Below, piece after piece: positions 1-7,294 of a stretch of 17,629 nucleotides of DNA. The notes under the pieces are model-generated. The model was not told the origin of the DNA, searched no databases, and was given only the letters and a program-made list of their open reading frames with translations. Source of the DNA: JAAYEV01 sp964508195 (lineage in GTDB: Bacteria > Bacillota > Clostridia > Ch29); the NCBI GenBank assembly GCA_964508195.1, contig CAZDSH010000031.1:1-17629 (forward strand), read 5' to 3'. Position 1 is the first letter of the stretch. Each line of letters begins with the position of its first letter. A program made the position numbers and the translations under genes.

Positions 1-191
1 AAGCATAGCTTCACATCCCATGAAGCAAGCGTGGGACTGCGGGTGTAAGCTCAGCTCCGGACAGCCTAATGCCTCCCACTTCCTACTTCCCACTTCCCAT
101 TTCCCACTTCCCATTTATAAGCATAGCTTCACATCCCATGAAGCAAGCGTGGGACTGCGGGTGTAAGCTCAGCTCCGGACAGCCTATTGCC
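1..191. repeat. 118-bp composite repeat, one full and one partial copy
   Basis: Bases 1-73 and 119-191 are identical except for one base (A69 versus T187), so a 73-bp module is repeated at a 118-bp interval. The module starts with the small palindrome AAGCATAGCTT, has a short inverted repeat (TCCCA...TGGGA), and ends in AGCCTAATGCC. In both copies a tract of 7-bp repeats follows directly. The last 36 bp of the module recur at 17396-17431 with two mismatches. No open frame runs sensibly through it and no RNA gene is recognised. The first copy may be cut by the window edge, so the true left border is not known. Confidence 0.85.
74..115. repeat. Heptamer tandem repeat, 6 units
   Basis: Six consecutive 7-bp units close to TCCCACT fill this stretch (variants TCCTACT and TCCCATT). 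The tract lies between the border AGCCTAATGCC on the left and ATTTATAAGCATAGCTT on the right. The period of seven is not a multiple of three, which argues against coding. Confidence 0.85.
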
Positions 192-268
192 TTTCACTTC
201 TCACTTCTCACTTCTCACTTCTCACTCCCCACTTCCCATTTCCCACTACCCACTAATCACTTCTCACT
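192..268. repeat. Heptamer tandem repeat, 11 units
   Basis: Eleven 7-bp units with consensus TCTCACT/TCCCACT follow the second copy of the long module. Five early units are nearly all TCTCACT; later ones drift (CCCCACT, ACCCACT, AATCACT). Unlike the first tract, the right-hand border ATTTATAAGCATAGCTT is missing and the tract runs into the hairpin repeats at 277. Confidence 0.85.
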
Positions 269-276
269 TCACATAA

Positions 277-343
277 ATGTGGCAAACAAAACGTCCCCCT
301 GCCACATACCAAATGTGGCAAACAAAACGTCCCCTTGCCACAT
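277..343 (+). repeat. Tandem pair of 31-bp hairpin repeats
   Basis: Two hairpins lie at 277-307 and 313-343, 36 bp apart. Each has 8-bp arms, ATGTGGCA and TGCCACAT, around a 15-nt loop AACAAAACGTCCCCC (final base T in the second copy). Three more copies with 7- or 8-bp arms and the same loop lie at the other end of the window (17164, 17215, 17545). Two directly repeated 36-bp units without spacers do not make a CRISPR array. The compact palindromic form resembles REP-type elements mobilised by REP-associated (Y1/RAYT) transposases, but no such gene is in the window, so that link is an inference. Confidence 0.85.
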
Positions 344-586
344 ACCAATAACTTTTCACAACCCGCCGCGGCAGACGTTGCATTTGCGGTAAAAATTCCT
401 GTTTCTACAGCTTGTATTGAAAATGGCGAAATGATAAACTAGGAAAAGCAGAGTAAATGCTACGGCTATATAGTAATAATGGGCCTAATCAAGCGATTAC
501 GGTGTATATCAAAATAAGGCTAATGCATCTAATTGGACATGTTTAACACAGGAGAAAAGAGTGAAAGTGGGGAATAATACTATAAT
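344..586. other. Region without a confident gene, upstream of the gene block
   Basis: This stretch separates the repeats from the first gene. No tRNA, rRNA, riboswitch or long frame is seen on either strand. One frame from about 347 to the TAG at 440-442 is open and has protein-like composition, ending in residues VSTACIENGEMIN. It has no start codon of its own and may be the 3' remnant of a gene broken by the repeats, but it is too short to call. The rest is AT-rich with scattered weak -10-like words. Confidence 0.5.
581..586 (+). promoter_or_regulatory. Possible -10 box for the first gene
   Basis: A consensus TATAAT lies 19 bp before the chosen ATG at 605. It would start transcription near 593 and give a very short leader. 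The bases 17 bp upstream (about 558-563) do not resemble TTGACA, and there is no TG extension, so this is only a candidate start of the long transcript. Confidence 0.3.
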
Positions 587-604
587 TTGGGAAGCGAAGT
601 TCAA

Positions 605-976
605 ATGACCAGATATGATAAAGTATTAATTTTGGCGCTCCTTGCAATAGCACTTTTTGGGTTTTATCAAAACATTACTAAAATGGTATCCCCTAGGGGC
701 AACTATGCGATAATAATGGTAAACGGGAAAGAACACAGCAAAATAGATCTTAAAAATAACGGGCCTAGGGAATTTACCATTACCACTTCCCGGGGTTATA
801 ACAGCATAGAGGTGGGCAACAATAGGATAAGGATAAAGGAAGCATCCTGCCCCGACCAAGTATGCGTTAAGGAAGGGTGGATCAACAAAGTGAATGAGAT
901 GACGGTATGTATACCCAACAGGGTATATATAAAAATAGTGGGTCGGGAAACAGAAATAGACGATATTGCTTATTAG
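605..976 (+). CDS. Membrane-anchored NusG domain II protein
   Basis: The 123-residue product has one N-terminal membrane segment (about residues 7-24) and then a small outside-facing beta-rich domain. The domain carries the motif EASCPDQVCVKEGWI with cysteines 82 and 87, typical of the NusG_II (PF07009) family found as a free-standing exported protein in clostridia. Its function is unknown; the name reflects similarity to the inserted domain II of some NusG proteins, and it should not be read as a transcription factor. The cysteine pair could form a disulphide, which is an inference. I chose the ATG at 605; an in-frame TTG at 587 lies inside the possible -10 box region and is less likely. The Shine-Dalgarno before 605 is weak (GAAG). 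It is the first gene of the co-directional block, 35 bp before the DUF4321 gene. Confidence 0.8.
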   Translation: MTRYDKVLILALLAIALFGFYQNITKMVSPRGNYAIIMVNGKEHSKIDLKNNGPREFTITTSRGYNSIEVGNNRIRIKEASCPDQVCVKEGWINKVNEMTVCIPNRVYIKIVGRETEIDDIAY

Positions 977-1011
977 TTTACAAGACAAAAACACTACTAG
1001 GGGGGATAGGG

Positions 1012-1263
1012 ATGAGATTAAGGGCTAGGAATCCATGGGTGCTGTTAGTATTACTTTTGACCGGAGCCGTAATAGGCGGTTTCTTAGGACAGTATCTAAG
1101 TCAGTATTTTCCGTTTTTACAGTATAATTATCCGATCGGGATCAGGGAGCCATTTTTCCTTGATTTAGGGTTTTTGTCGATTATATTTGGGTTCGTGGTA
1201 AATATAAACGTAGCGGGGATGATTGGTCTTATAGTTGCAGTACTCGTTTTTTTTAGAATATAA
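1012..1263 (+). CDS. DUF4321 small membrane protein
   Basis: An 83-residue protein with a basic N-terminus (MRLRARNPW), a first membrane segment at about residues 10-29 with a GxxxG-like stretch (GAVIGGFLG), a short polar loop around residues 38-47, and a second hydrophobic region from about 50 to 82. This size and pattern match DUF4321, a family usually next to maf in clostridia; its function is unknown. The frame is open upstream to 907, but the ATG at 1012 is preceded by a strong AGGGGGG at 1000-1006, and starting earlier would overlap the previous gene and add a polar, unconserved-looking extension. The location before maf and mreB suggests a link to the cell envelope, which is inference only. 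Confidence 0.8.
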   Translation: MRLRARNPWVLLVLLLTGAVIGGFLGQYLSQYFPFLQYNYPIGIREPFFLDLGFLSIIFGFVVNINVAGMIGLIVAVLVFFRI

Positions 1264-1280
1264 CTATGGCAGGTGTTATA

Positions 1281-1883
1281 ATGAAAAGGCTGGTACTCGC
1301 ATCCTGTTCGCCTAGAAGACGGGAGATTTTAGAACAATTAGGCCTGAAGTTCGAGGTAGTACCCAGCGGTATTGATGAAATTATGCCCGAAGGATGCGCG
1401 CCTGAGGAGATCGCTACCGGCGTAGCATTGCAAAAGGCGAAATATGTAGCGAAGGGATTGGATTATCCCGCCTTCGTTATAGGTGCCGACACTATAGTGG
1501 TTTTAGACGGACGAATAATGGGTAAACCGTCGGGTGCTAAAGAGGCCATAGAAATGTTGAAAAAGCTATCCGGCAGGGTGCATACAGTAATAACAGGCGT
1601 AGCGGTAATTGATAATGAGAGTATGGAAAGAAGAAGCGGGCATCAAAGGACCCTGATAAAGATGAGGGACATTCATCCTGAAAGGATTAAAAGATATATA
1701 GCCACAGGGGAGCCCCTGGATAAAGCCGGGGCCTATGCCGTACAGGGGAGGGCGGCGATTTTTATTCATAGTATAAGGGGCTGTTATTACAATGTAGTGG
1801 GTTTACCTATAACGAAGTTGGATGACTTATTCAGCTCCCTAGGTATGGATCTGTTCAGACTTTGTAAATTTGACAAAAGTTAA
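1281..1883 (+). CDS. maf: Maf nucleoside triphosphate pyrophosphatase
   Basis: Maf hydrolyses non-standard or selected nucleoside triphosphates (dTTP/UTP in the YhdE-type subgroup) to the monophosphate and pyrophosphate, and acts in the cytoplasm; overexpression in Bacillus blocks septum formation. The 200-residue product shows the family signatures: the N-terminal LASCSPRRREIL substrate loop (S8, R12, R13), GADTIVV with the likely catalytic D70, the MGKP loop, and the C-terminal NVVGLPI. The start at 1281 is preferred over the ATG at 1266 because AGGTG sits five bases upstream and the protein then begins MKRLVLASCSPRR as in relatives. It lies between the DUF4321 gene and mreB, 16 bp from the latter. 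In many relatives radC stands between maf and mreB; it is absent here. Confidence 0.96.
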   Translation: MKRLVLASCSPRRREILEQLGLKFEVVPSGIDEIMPEGCAPEEIATGVALQKAKYVAKGLDYPAFVIGADTIVVLDGRIMGKPSGAKEAIEMLKKLSGRVHTVITGVAVIDNESMERRSGHQRTLIKMRDIHPERIKRYIATGEPLDKAGAYAVQGRAAIFIHSIRGCYYNVVGLPITKLDDLFSSLGMDLFRLCKFDKS

Positions 1884-1899
1884 GGAAGGGGTATAGCAC

Positions 1900-2931
1900 A
1901 TGGGAATATTCGGCATATTCTCCAGGGATATGGGGATAGATCTAGGAACAGCTAATACACTGGTCTATGTAAAGGGAAAGGGCGTCGTAGTAAGGGAACC
2001 TTCAGTGGTAGCGATACAAAGTGAAACTAAAGAACCCCTTGCAGTGGGAAGTGAGGCAAAGAAAATGATCGGCAGGACACCGGGCAATATAATAGCCATA
2101 AGGCCGATGAAGGATGGTGTAATCGCCGATTTTAATATAACACAAAGTATGATAAGAAATTTTATAAAAAGGGCTTATCCGAAAACGTCACTGTTTAAAC
2201 CAAGGGTGATAGTATGCGTACCATCGGGGGTTACCGAGGTCGAGAAAAGGGCCGTTGAGGAGGCCGCGGAACAGGCCGGGGCTAAGGAAGCCTATCTCAT
2301 AGAGGAGCCGATGGCTGCCGCCATAGGTTCGGACCTGCCCGTGGCGGAGCCAAGGGGTAGTATGATAGTGGATATTGGCGGCGGGACCACCGAGGTAGCT
2401 ATAATATCCCTCGGCGGTATAGTTACAAGTAGGTCCATCCGCATAGGCGGCGATGAGCTAGATGAATCCATAGTACAGTATGTAAAACGTCAGTATAATC
2501 TGTTGTTAGGTGAAAGGACCGCAGAAAGGGTTAAGTTAACTGTGGGCTCGGCATCGCCGGTCAATAATAATGATCGTATGGACGTTAAGGGGCGAGACCT
2601 CGTTACGGGTTTGCCTAAAACCATTGAGATTACCTCCGAAGAAATAAGGGGAGCCATAGCCGAACCGGTGAACAATATTCTTGAAGCTATTAAATTTACT
2701 TTAGAGAAGACGCCGCCGGAGCTGGCAGCGGACATTATGGAAAAGGGTCTTGTCCTTACCGGCGGCGGAGCACTCCTTGCGGGTATGGACAAAAGGGTGA
2801 GGGATGAAACGGGGATGCCCGTTAATATTGCAGAAAATCCCCTAGATTGTGTGGCCATAGGAACGGGTAAAGTGCTGGAGGAACTCCATCTATTAAAGAG
2901 GGTATTGGTTTCCACGAGAAGAAATAGATAG
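1900..2931 (+). CDS. mreB: Rod-shape actin homologue MreB
   Basis: MreB polymerises on the inner face of the membrane with ATP and guides side-wall peptidoglycan synthesis. The 343-residue sequence has the actin-family motifs in order: phosphate-1 loop DMGIDLGTANTLVY (about residues 10-23), VIVCVPSGVTEVEKRA, phosphate-2 IVDIGGGTTEVA (about 157-168), and the adenosine loop LVLTGGGALLAG near residue 285. The N-terminal MGIFGIFSRD is hydrophobic and could be the membrane-binding segment known in other MreBs. The length is normal for MreB. AAGGAAGGGG lies just before the ATG. It is the first of the contiguous mreBCD set. MreB is favoured over Mbl or MreBH by its position before mreC. Confidence 0.97.
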   Translation: MGIFGIFSRDMGIDLGTANTLVYVKGKGVVVREPSVVAIQSETKEPLAVGSEAKKMIGRTPGNIIAIRPMKDGVIADFNITQSMIRNFIKRAYPKTSLFKPRVIVCVPSGVTEVEKRAVEEAAEQAGAKEAYLIEEPMAAAIGSDLPVAEPRGSMIVDIGGGTTEVAIISLGGIVTSRSIRIGGDELDESIVQYVKRQYNLLLGERTAERVKLTVGSASPVNNNDRMDVKGRDLVTGLPKTIEITSEEIRGAIAEPVNNILEAIKFTLEKTPPELAADIMEKGLVLTGGGALLAGMDKRVRDETGMPVNIAENPLDCVAIGTGKVLEELHLLKRVLVSTRRNR

Positions 2932-2946
2932 AAAAGGGGGGGAGCG

Positions 2947-3792
2947 ATGTCAAAATTTTATAAAAACAAAACAATAATAATGGTAGCATTAGCGGCTATC
3001 ATTATTATTGTAATTATTGCTATTACCTCCATGGACAGGCTACATGTATCAGAACCGGAAAATCTTGTCGGTACTGTATTAAAACCTTTTACCGGAGTAG
3101 TCACATCTACAGTAAACGCTATTCGCAATTCCGTAACGGGCTTGGCGGAGATAGGGAGCCTAAAACAAACAAACGAAATGCTCAACCAACAGATAATAAC
3201 GCTTCGGGCACAGATACGGGAAGTAGAAGCACTGATACAGGAAAACGAGCGACTCCGGGAAATGCTCGATTTCAAGGATACCCATTCGGAGTTTGATTTA
3301 GTCGGGTGCAGCATAATAGGTAAGAGCCCGGAGAATACATCCAATATATTTATAATAAATAGGGGTTCGGGAGACGGCGTTACAAAAAATATGCCCGTCG
3401 TTACTAATAAAGGGTTAGTAGGACAGGTAATAGAAACGGGTAAAAGGTGGTCAAAGGTGATGCCCTTAAACGATCAAAGAAGTTCTGTGAGCATAATCGT
3501 AAACAGGACGCGGGATAATGGTATTCTAAAAGGGGATTTAGGCCACGGTCTCATTGGTTATCTGCCTCCGGAGGCGGCTGTTGTCGAAGGTGATGATCTC
3601 ATTACATCTGGTATGGGGGCCATATATCCCCCGGGGCTTTATGTAGGCAAAATAACCGGTATCAATACTGGGGATAGGGAGCTTTTAAAAAATATAATGG
3701 TAGGGGCAGCGGTGGATTTTAATAAATTAGAGGAGGTTTTTGTACTTAAACATATAGAAGAGCTTCCCGTCGAAGGGGAGACGCTAAATTGA
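2947..3792 (+). CDS. mreC: Cell-shape protein MreC
   Basis: MreC links cytoplasmic MreB to the extracytoplasmic part of the elongation complex and activates PBP2/RodA. The 281-residue protein has a short cytoplasmic tail, one membrane segment at about residues 9-28, a coiled coil at about 68-108 (LKQTNEMLNQQIITLRAQI and following), and a C-terminal beta-barrel domain with the family motifs GLVGQVIETGKRWSKV and GLIGYLPPEA. The start is supported by AAGGGGGGAG directly upstream. Its TGA stop overlaps the TTG start of mreD, indicating translational coupling. Length and layout are typical. Confidence 0.96.
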   Translation: MSKFYKNKTIIMVALAAIIIIVIIAITSMDRLHVSEPENLVGTVLKPFTGVVTSTVNAIRNSVTGLAEIGSLKQTNEMLNQQIITLRAQIREVEALIQENERLREMLDFKDTHSEFDLVGCSIIGKSPENTSNIFIINRGSGDGVTKNMPVVTNKGLVGQVIETGKRWSKVMPLNDQRSSVSIIVNRTRDNGILKGDLGHGLIGYLPPEAAVVEGDDLITSGMGAIYPPGLYVGKITGINTGDRELLKNIMVGAAVDFNKLEEVFVLKHIEELPVEGETLN

Positions 3793-4298
3793 ACGGATGG
3801 GTTGCAGCGCTTATACTCTTTTTAAATTTCATATTACAATGCACAATGTTTCAATATATAGCCGTGATAGGTATTAAACCGGATACCGCCTTAGCTATAG
3901 TTGTTGCCCTGGGCATCCTCATGGGAAAAAAGGAGGGCGTAATTATCGGTATAGTCGCAGGATTAATTCAAGATACGCTCTTTGGCAGCCCCTTAGGTAT
4001 CATAACCCTCTCATATATGCTCATCGGATATTTAGCCGGCGAAAACAGTATAAAGGTGTTTAAAGAACATCTGATAGTGCCCCTTATATTTACAGCCGTT
4101 GCAACGGTTATAAAATATATAGTACTTATATTTTTCGATTATGCCCTGGGGTTCGAACCCCCATTGATCGTATACATAGGGCACTATCTACCTGTTGAAC
4201 TGGTATATAATTGTATCGTTTCAGTAATAATCTATAAGTTTTTACTCCTTCTGTTTGAAAGAAAAAAGCTCAAGGGCGGGTTACGTATAAAGAAGTAG
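3789..4298 (+). CDS. mreD: Cell-shape membrane protein MreD
   Basis: A 169-residue, strongly hydrophobic protein with about five membrane segments and few polar loops, as expected for MreD, the integral membrane partner of MreC in the elongation complex. The motif GIKPDTALAIVVALGILMGKKEG and the following GLIQDTLFGSPLG are typical of the family. It starts with TTG at 3789, overlapping the mreC stop by four bases; AAGGGGAG about ten bases upstream supports this, and the nearby ATG at 3797 is out of frame. Position between mreC and mrdA confirms the identification. Confidence 0.93.
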   Translation: MNGWVAALILFLNFILQCTMFQYIAVIGIKPDTALAIVVALGILMGKKEGVIIGIVAGLIQDTLFGSPLGIITLSYMLIGYLAGENSIKVFKEHLIVPLIFTAVATVIKYIVLIFFDYALGFEPPLIVYIGHYLPVELVYNCIVSVIIYKFLLLLFERKKLKGGLRIKK

Positions 4299-4324
4299 AA
4301 AGGATAAACAAGGGCGGTGCAAAG

Positions 4325-6574
4325 ATGGTCCGAAAAAGGCTTAGGGATAGGAACAATGTAATAGCAATTCTTTTAGTGGGTTTTGTCGTAGTTCTTATAT
4401 TTAGGCTGATACAGATTCAGATCGTCAGCGGAGAGTATTATAGCGATCTTTCGGAGAACAAGCGTATAAGAATAATAGATGTAGAGGCACCTAGGGGATT
4501 ATTTTTAGATCGGTACGGCCGTGAAATCGCGGGCAACCGCCCGGGCTATGTCGTGGAAATAGTAAAGACCGAAGTGGTGCAGGAGAGCATAAGTTACGTC
4601 GCCCAGGAGCTTGTACGGATTCTGCATAAAAACGGCGAAGGGGTGCGGGTGGATTTTATCATAGATGCCGATCCGATACGGTTTAAACTGGGGGATCGGG
4701 AGGCGGAGTTTAAGTGGAAAAAGGATCACTCTGTGCCCGTAGGTTACGATGCCGGTGAGACGCTTGAATTTTTGAGAGATAAGCATAATATATCCGAAGA
4801 CATGTCCGATGAGCTGGCTTTAAAGGCCCTTGCAATATTGTACAAAATAAACGAGCAAAGTTACTTGGCATACCAACCCCTGGAGATCGCAAGGGACGTG
4901 TCTATGGCTACTGTAGCGCAGATAGAGGAAAGGCATTTGGACCTCTCCGGCGTTAATGTAATGGTTAAGCCTATTAGACATTACAAAAAAGAAAGTCTGG
5001 CCTCCCATGTCCTAGGTTACCTAGGTAGCATAAACCGACAGGAATTAGAAAACCTCAGGGATAAAGGATACACACAAAACGATGTAATAGGCAAATCTGG
5101 CTTAGAAAAGGTTTTGGAAGAGGAGTTAAGGGGCATAAGGGGTGCACGGCAGGTGGAGGTAAACTCCAAAGGTCGACTTATAAGTACCCTAGGGGAAAGG
5201 CCGCCTATATCAGGTAACAGCGTATTTCTTACATTGGATTTAAGGCTACAAGAGACAGCGGAACAAGTCCTTCGAGAGACGATGGAAAGGATTCGGACCG
5301 GTGAAATGGGCAAGGAATACCCCAATGCGAAGTCCGGTGCCGTTGTGGTTTTAGACGTGCATACCGGCGAAGTATTGGCTATGGTAAGCTATCCGGCATA
5401 TAATCCCAACCTGTTTGTAACGGGTATATCGGAGAAAGATTGGGAGAAATTGAATCCGAAGACCGAGGACCCTTTAGAACCGCGGCCCCTTTATAATAAC
5501 GCAATCCAGGCTGCGATACCGCCGGGTTCTACATTTAAGATGATACTAGCCCTTGGAGCGTTACAGGAGCAGGTGATAACCCCCGAGACCATAATAGTGG
5601 GAAAAGGTATATATAGGGGTATTCCAGGGGCAAGCCCCGCCTGCTGGATATGGAACCAAAACCGGAGGGTACACGGACCTGAAAATGTAGTCAGCGCTAT
5701 AAAGGATTCCTGTAATTATTTTTTCTATGAAGTGGGCAGATTGTTAGGGATTGATAAGATAGAGGAATATGCACGTAGATTCGGCCTTGGTCAGCGGACG
5801 GGCATTGAGCTAACGGGCGAGGCCGCAGGTATTATAGCTGGACCGACCTATAAGACAGGTATTTGGAAAAACGTCATAAAAAGATATATTTCCGACGAAA
5901 TGAATATCCACGAACAGGAGATAGTGGATGATGTCTTTAACCTTTTGAATGTACAGTTCAGCACTTGGACGCAGATGCGAAAAGCCCTGGAGGATATCGG
6001 GATAAACGGGGCGGAGCATATAGACAAATTGATAAGCTATATAAATGCTAGCCGATGGACCGCGGGCCAGACTCTGAGCGCGGCCATAGGCCAGGGTGAG
6101 CACATGTACACGCCCTTGCAAATAGCAAATTATATTGCCACCATCGCAAACGGCGGTACAAGGTATAGACCCCATCTCATAAAAAAGGTGTTCGATCAAC
6201 AAACGGGAAGCTATCGGTACGTTGAACCGGAGGTATTAGATAGTATAGATATATCGCCGGAAAATTTAAAATCAATATTTGACGGCATGTTAGCCGTTAC
6301 AAACCCCGGTGGCACAGCGGCCTCGGCCTTTAGGGATACTGCCGTTAATATCGCCGGAAAAACCGGTACAGCACAAAATCCGGGCTATGATGGATACGCA
6401 TGGTTTGCAGGGTTCGCGCCCTTTGAGGATCCGCAAATAGCAGTAGCGGTTGTTATATTCCAGGGTGGTTCGGGGAACTATTCCGCCCCCATTGCGAAGG
6501 CCATAATAGAAGAATACTTGAAGGTTAACAGTAGCGGTACCGAAATAAAACCTGGTAATAACCTGGCAAGGTAG
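4325..6574 (+). CDS. mrdA: Penicillin-binding protein 2, elongation transpeptidase
   Basis: A class B penicillin-binding protein that cross-links peptidoglycan outside the membrane with RodA as glycosyltransferase. The 749-residue protein has one membrane anchor (about residues 12-31), a pedestal/dimerisation domain from about 50 to 290 (APRGLFLDRYGREIAGNRPG), and a transpeptidase domain with all three active-site motifs: S402-T-F-K405, S462-C-N464 and K679-T-G681. It is longer than the 630-720 residues common for elongation PBPs. Extra sequence lies at about residues 510-575, between GEAAGII and the conserved IGQGEHMYTPLQ; it is charged and helical in look (NIHEQEIVDDVFNLLNVQF). The start ATG has a GGGCGGTG upstream. 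Position after mreD and before minC favours PBP2 over the sporulation protein SpoVD or the septal PBP. Confidence 0.93.
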   Translation: MVRKRLRDRNNVIAILLVGFVVVLIFRLIQIQIVSGEYYSDLSENKRIRIIDVEAPRGLFLDRYGREIAGNRPGYVVEIVKTEVVQESISYVAQELVRILHKNGEGVRVDFIIDADPIRFKLGDREAEFKWKKDHSVPVGYDAGETLEFLRDKHNISEDMSDELALKALAILYKINEQSYLAYQPLEIARDVSMATVAQIEERHLDLSGVNVMVKPIRHYKKESLASHVLGYLGSINRQELENLRDKGYTQNDVIGKSGLEKVLEEELRGIRGARQVEVNSKGRLISTLGERPPISGNSVFLTLDLRLQETAEQVLRETMERIRTGEMGKEYPNAKSGAVVVLDVHTGEVLAMVSYPAYNPNLFVTGISEKDWEKLNPKTEDPLEPRPLYNNAIQAAIPPGSTFKMILALGALQEQVITPETIIVGKGIYRGIPGASPACWIWNQNRRVHGPENVVSAIKDSCNYFFYEVGRLLGIDKIEEYARRFGLGQRTGIELTGEAAGIIAGPTYKTGIWKNVIKRYISDEMNIHEQEIVDDVFNLLNVQFSTWTQMRKALEDIGINGAEHIDKLISYINASRWTAGQTLSAAIGQGEHMYTPLQIANYIATIANGGTRYRPHLIKKVFDQQTGSYRYVEPEVLDSIDISPENLKSIFDGMLAVTNPGGTAASAFRDTAVNIAGKTGTAQNPGYDGYAWFAGFAPFEDPQIAVAVVIFQGGSGNYSAPIAKAIIEEYLKVNSSGTEIKPGNNLAR

Positions 6575-6635
6575 ACAAAAAATAGCAGGGATTTTAAGAT
6601 TTATGGAGAATATTAAACGGAGGTACAATCAAGGT

Positions 6636-7256
6636 ATGCAGGAAACCAGCTTAGAGTTTAAAGGTTTGAAAAAAGGACTTTATGCAGTATACAAAGGTGC
6701 AGGCAGTTTTGAAGTCTTCCTTAGGACGCTGGAGGCTAAGCTGAATAAATCCGGCGATTTTTTTGCCGGCGCTATTTTAGCGGGTATCTATGGCATAGAG
6801 CTGGACGATATCGAGGAGGATATTTTAGTCCAAACCCTTGATGAAAGGTACGGCATGAAAATGAAACGACCTGTTACAAGGGGTATAATACGGACTCCAT
6901 CACGGAGCAACAACGATAGATACATGGATACACGGTTCGTTTACTCAACGCTACGCTCAGGGCAGAGGGTTTCCAGCAAAGGTAATGTAGTCGTTTTAGG
7001 GGATGTCAATGCAGGGGCGGAGGTGGAGGCCGGGGGTAATATAGTGATTATGGGATCCCTTCGCGGCAATGCCTGGGCGGGGGCACCGGATAATTATGAG
7101 GCCTTGGTATCCGCCGTGATGTTGCAGCCTACGCAGTTACGAATTGGGGGTATCGCCGTCCGATGGCCCGACGGAAAACAGCCTATAGAGGAGCCTGAGA
7201 TGGCATACGTTGAAAAGGGGAAGGTGTACGTAAGATCAATTTATGGAATTAAATAA
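6636..7256 (+). CDS. minC: Septum site-determining protein MinC
   Basis: MinC inhibits FtsZ polymerisation and is brought to the membrane by MinD. The product has the N-terminal FtsZ-inhibiting domain (LEFKGLKKGLYAVY) and the C-terminal beta-helix domain with the signature TLRSGQRVSSKGNVVVLGDV followed by GAEVEAGGNIVIMGSLRG; the usual histidine of the LRG..HAG motif is tryptophan here (NAWAG). The frame is open from an ATG at 6603, but I prefer the ATG at 6636: GGAGG at 6619-6623 lies between the two, and MQETSLEFKG matches the usual MinC N-terminus. The spacing of 12 bases is a little long, so the earlier start stays possible (217 instead of 206 residues). It opens the minCDE set. Confidence 0.92.
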   Translation: MQETSLEFKGLKKGLYAVYKGAGSFEVFLRTLEAKLNKSGDFFAGAILAGIYGIELDDIEEDILVQTLDERYGMKMKRPVTRGIIRTPSRSNNDRYMDTRFVYSTLRSGQRVSSKGNVVVLGDVNAGAEVEAGGNIVIMGSLRGNAWAGAPDNYEALVSAVMLQPTQLRIGGIAVRWPDGKQPIEEPEMAYVEKGKVYVRSIYGIK

Positions 7257-7294
7257 ATAGTATAGCAGACAACGTAAAAGGAGGATAAATATCT

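Noticed and set aside
277..343. Short CRISPR array (36-bp periodicity)
   Set aside because: The two 36-bp units are directly adjacent copies without different spacers, and inverted single copies occur elsewhere; no cas genes are present.
69..392. Open frame of 107 codons through the left repeats
   Set aside because: It is made of heptamer repeats and hairpin copies; the 7-bp period produces a low-complexity peptide, no Shine-Dalgarno is present, and the same sequence is non-coding in the right flank.
907..1011. Upstream extension of the DUF4321 gene
   Set aside because: It would overlap the previous gene, and the ATG at 1012 has a much better Shine-Dalgarno and fits the family length.
1870..1897. 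TTGACA with TATAGC 16 bp downstream as an mreB promoter
   Set aside because: Transcription would begin near 1904, inside mreB and after its start codon, so it cannot serve this start; the TTGACA is part of the maf coding end.
2490..2915. Minus-strand frame opposite mreB
   Set aside because: Antisense shadow of the conserved mreB sequence; no family features and no ribosome-binding site.
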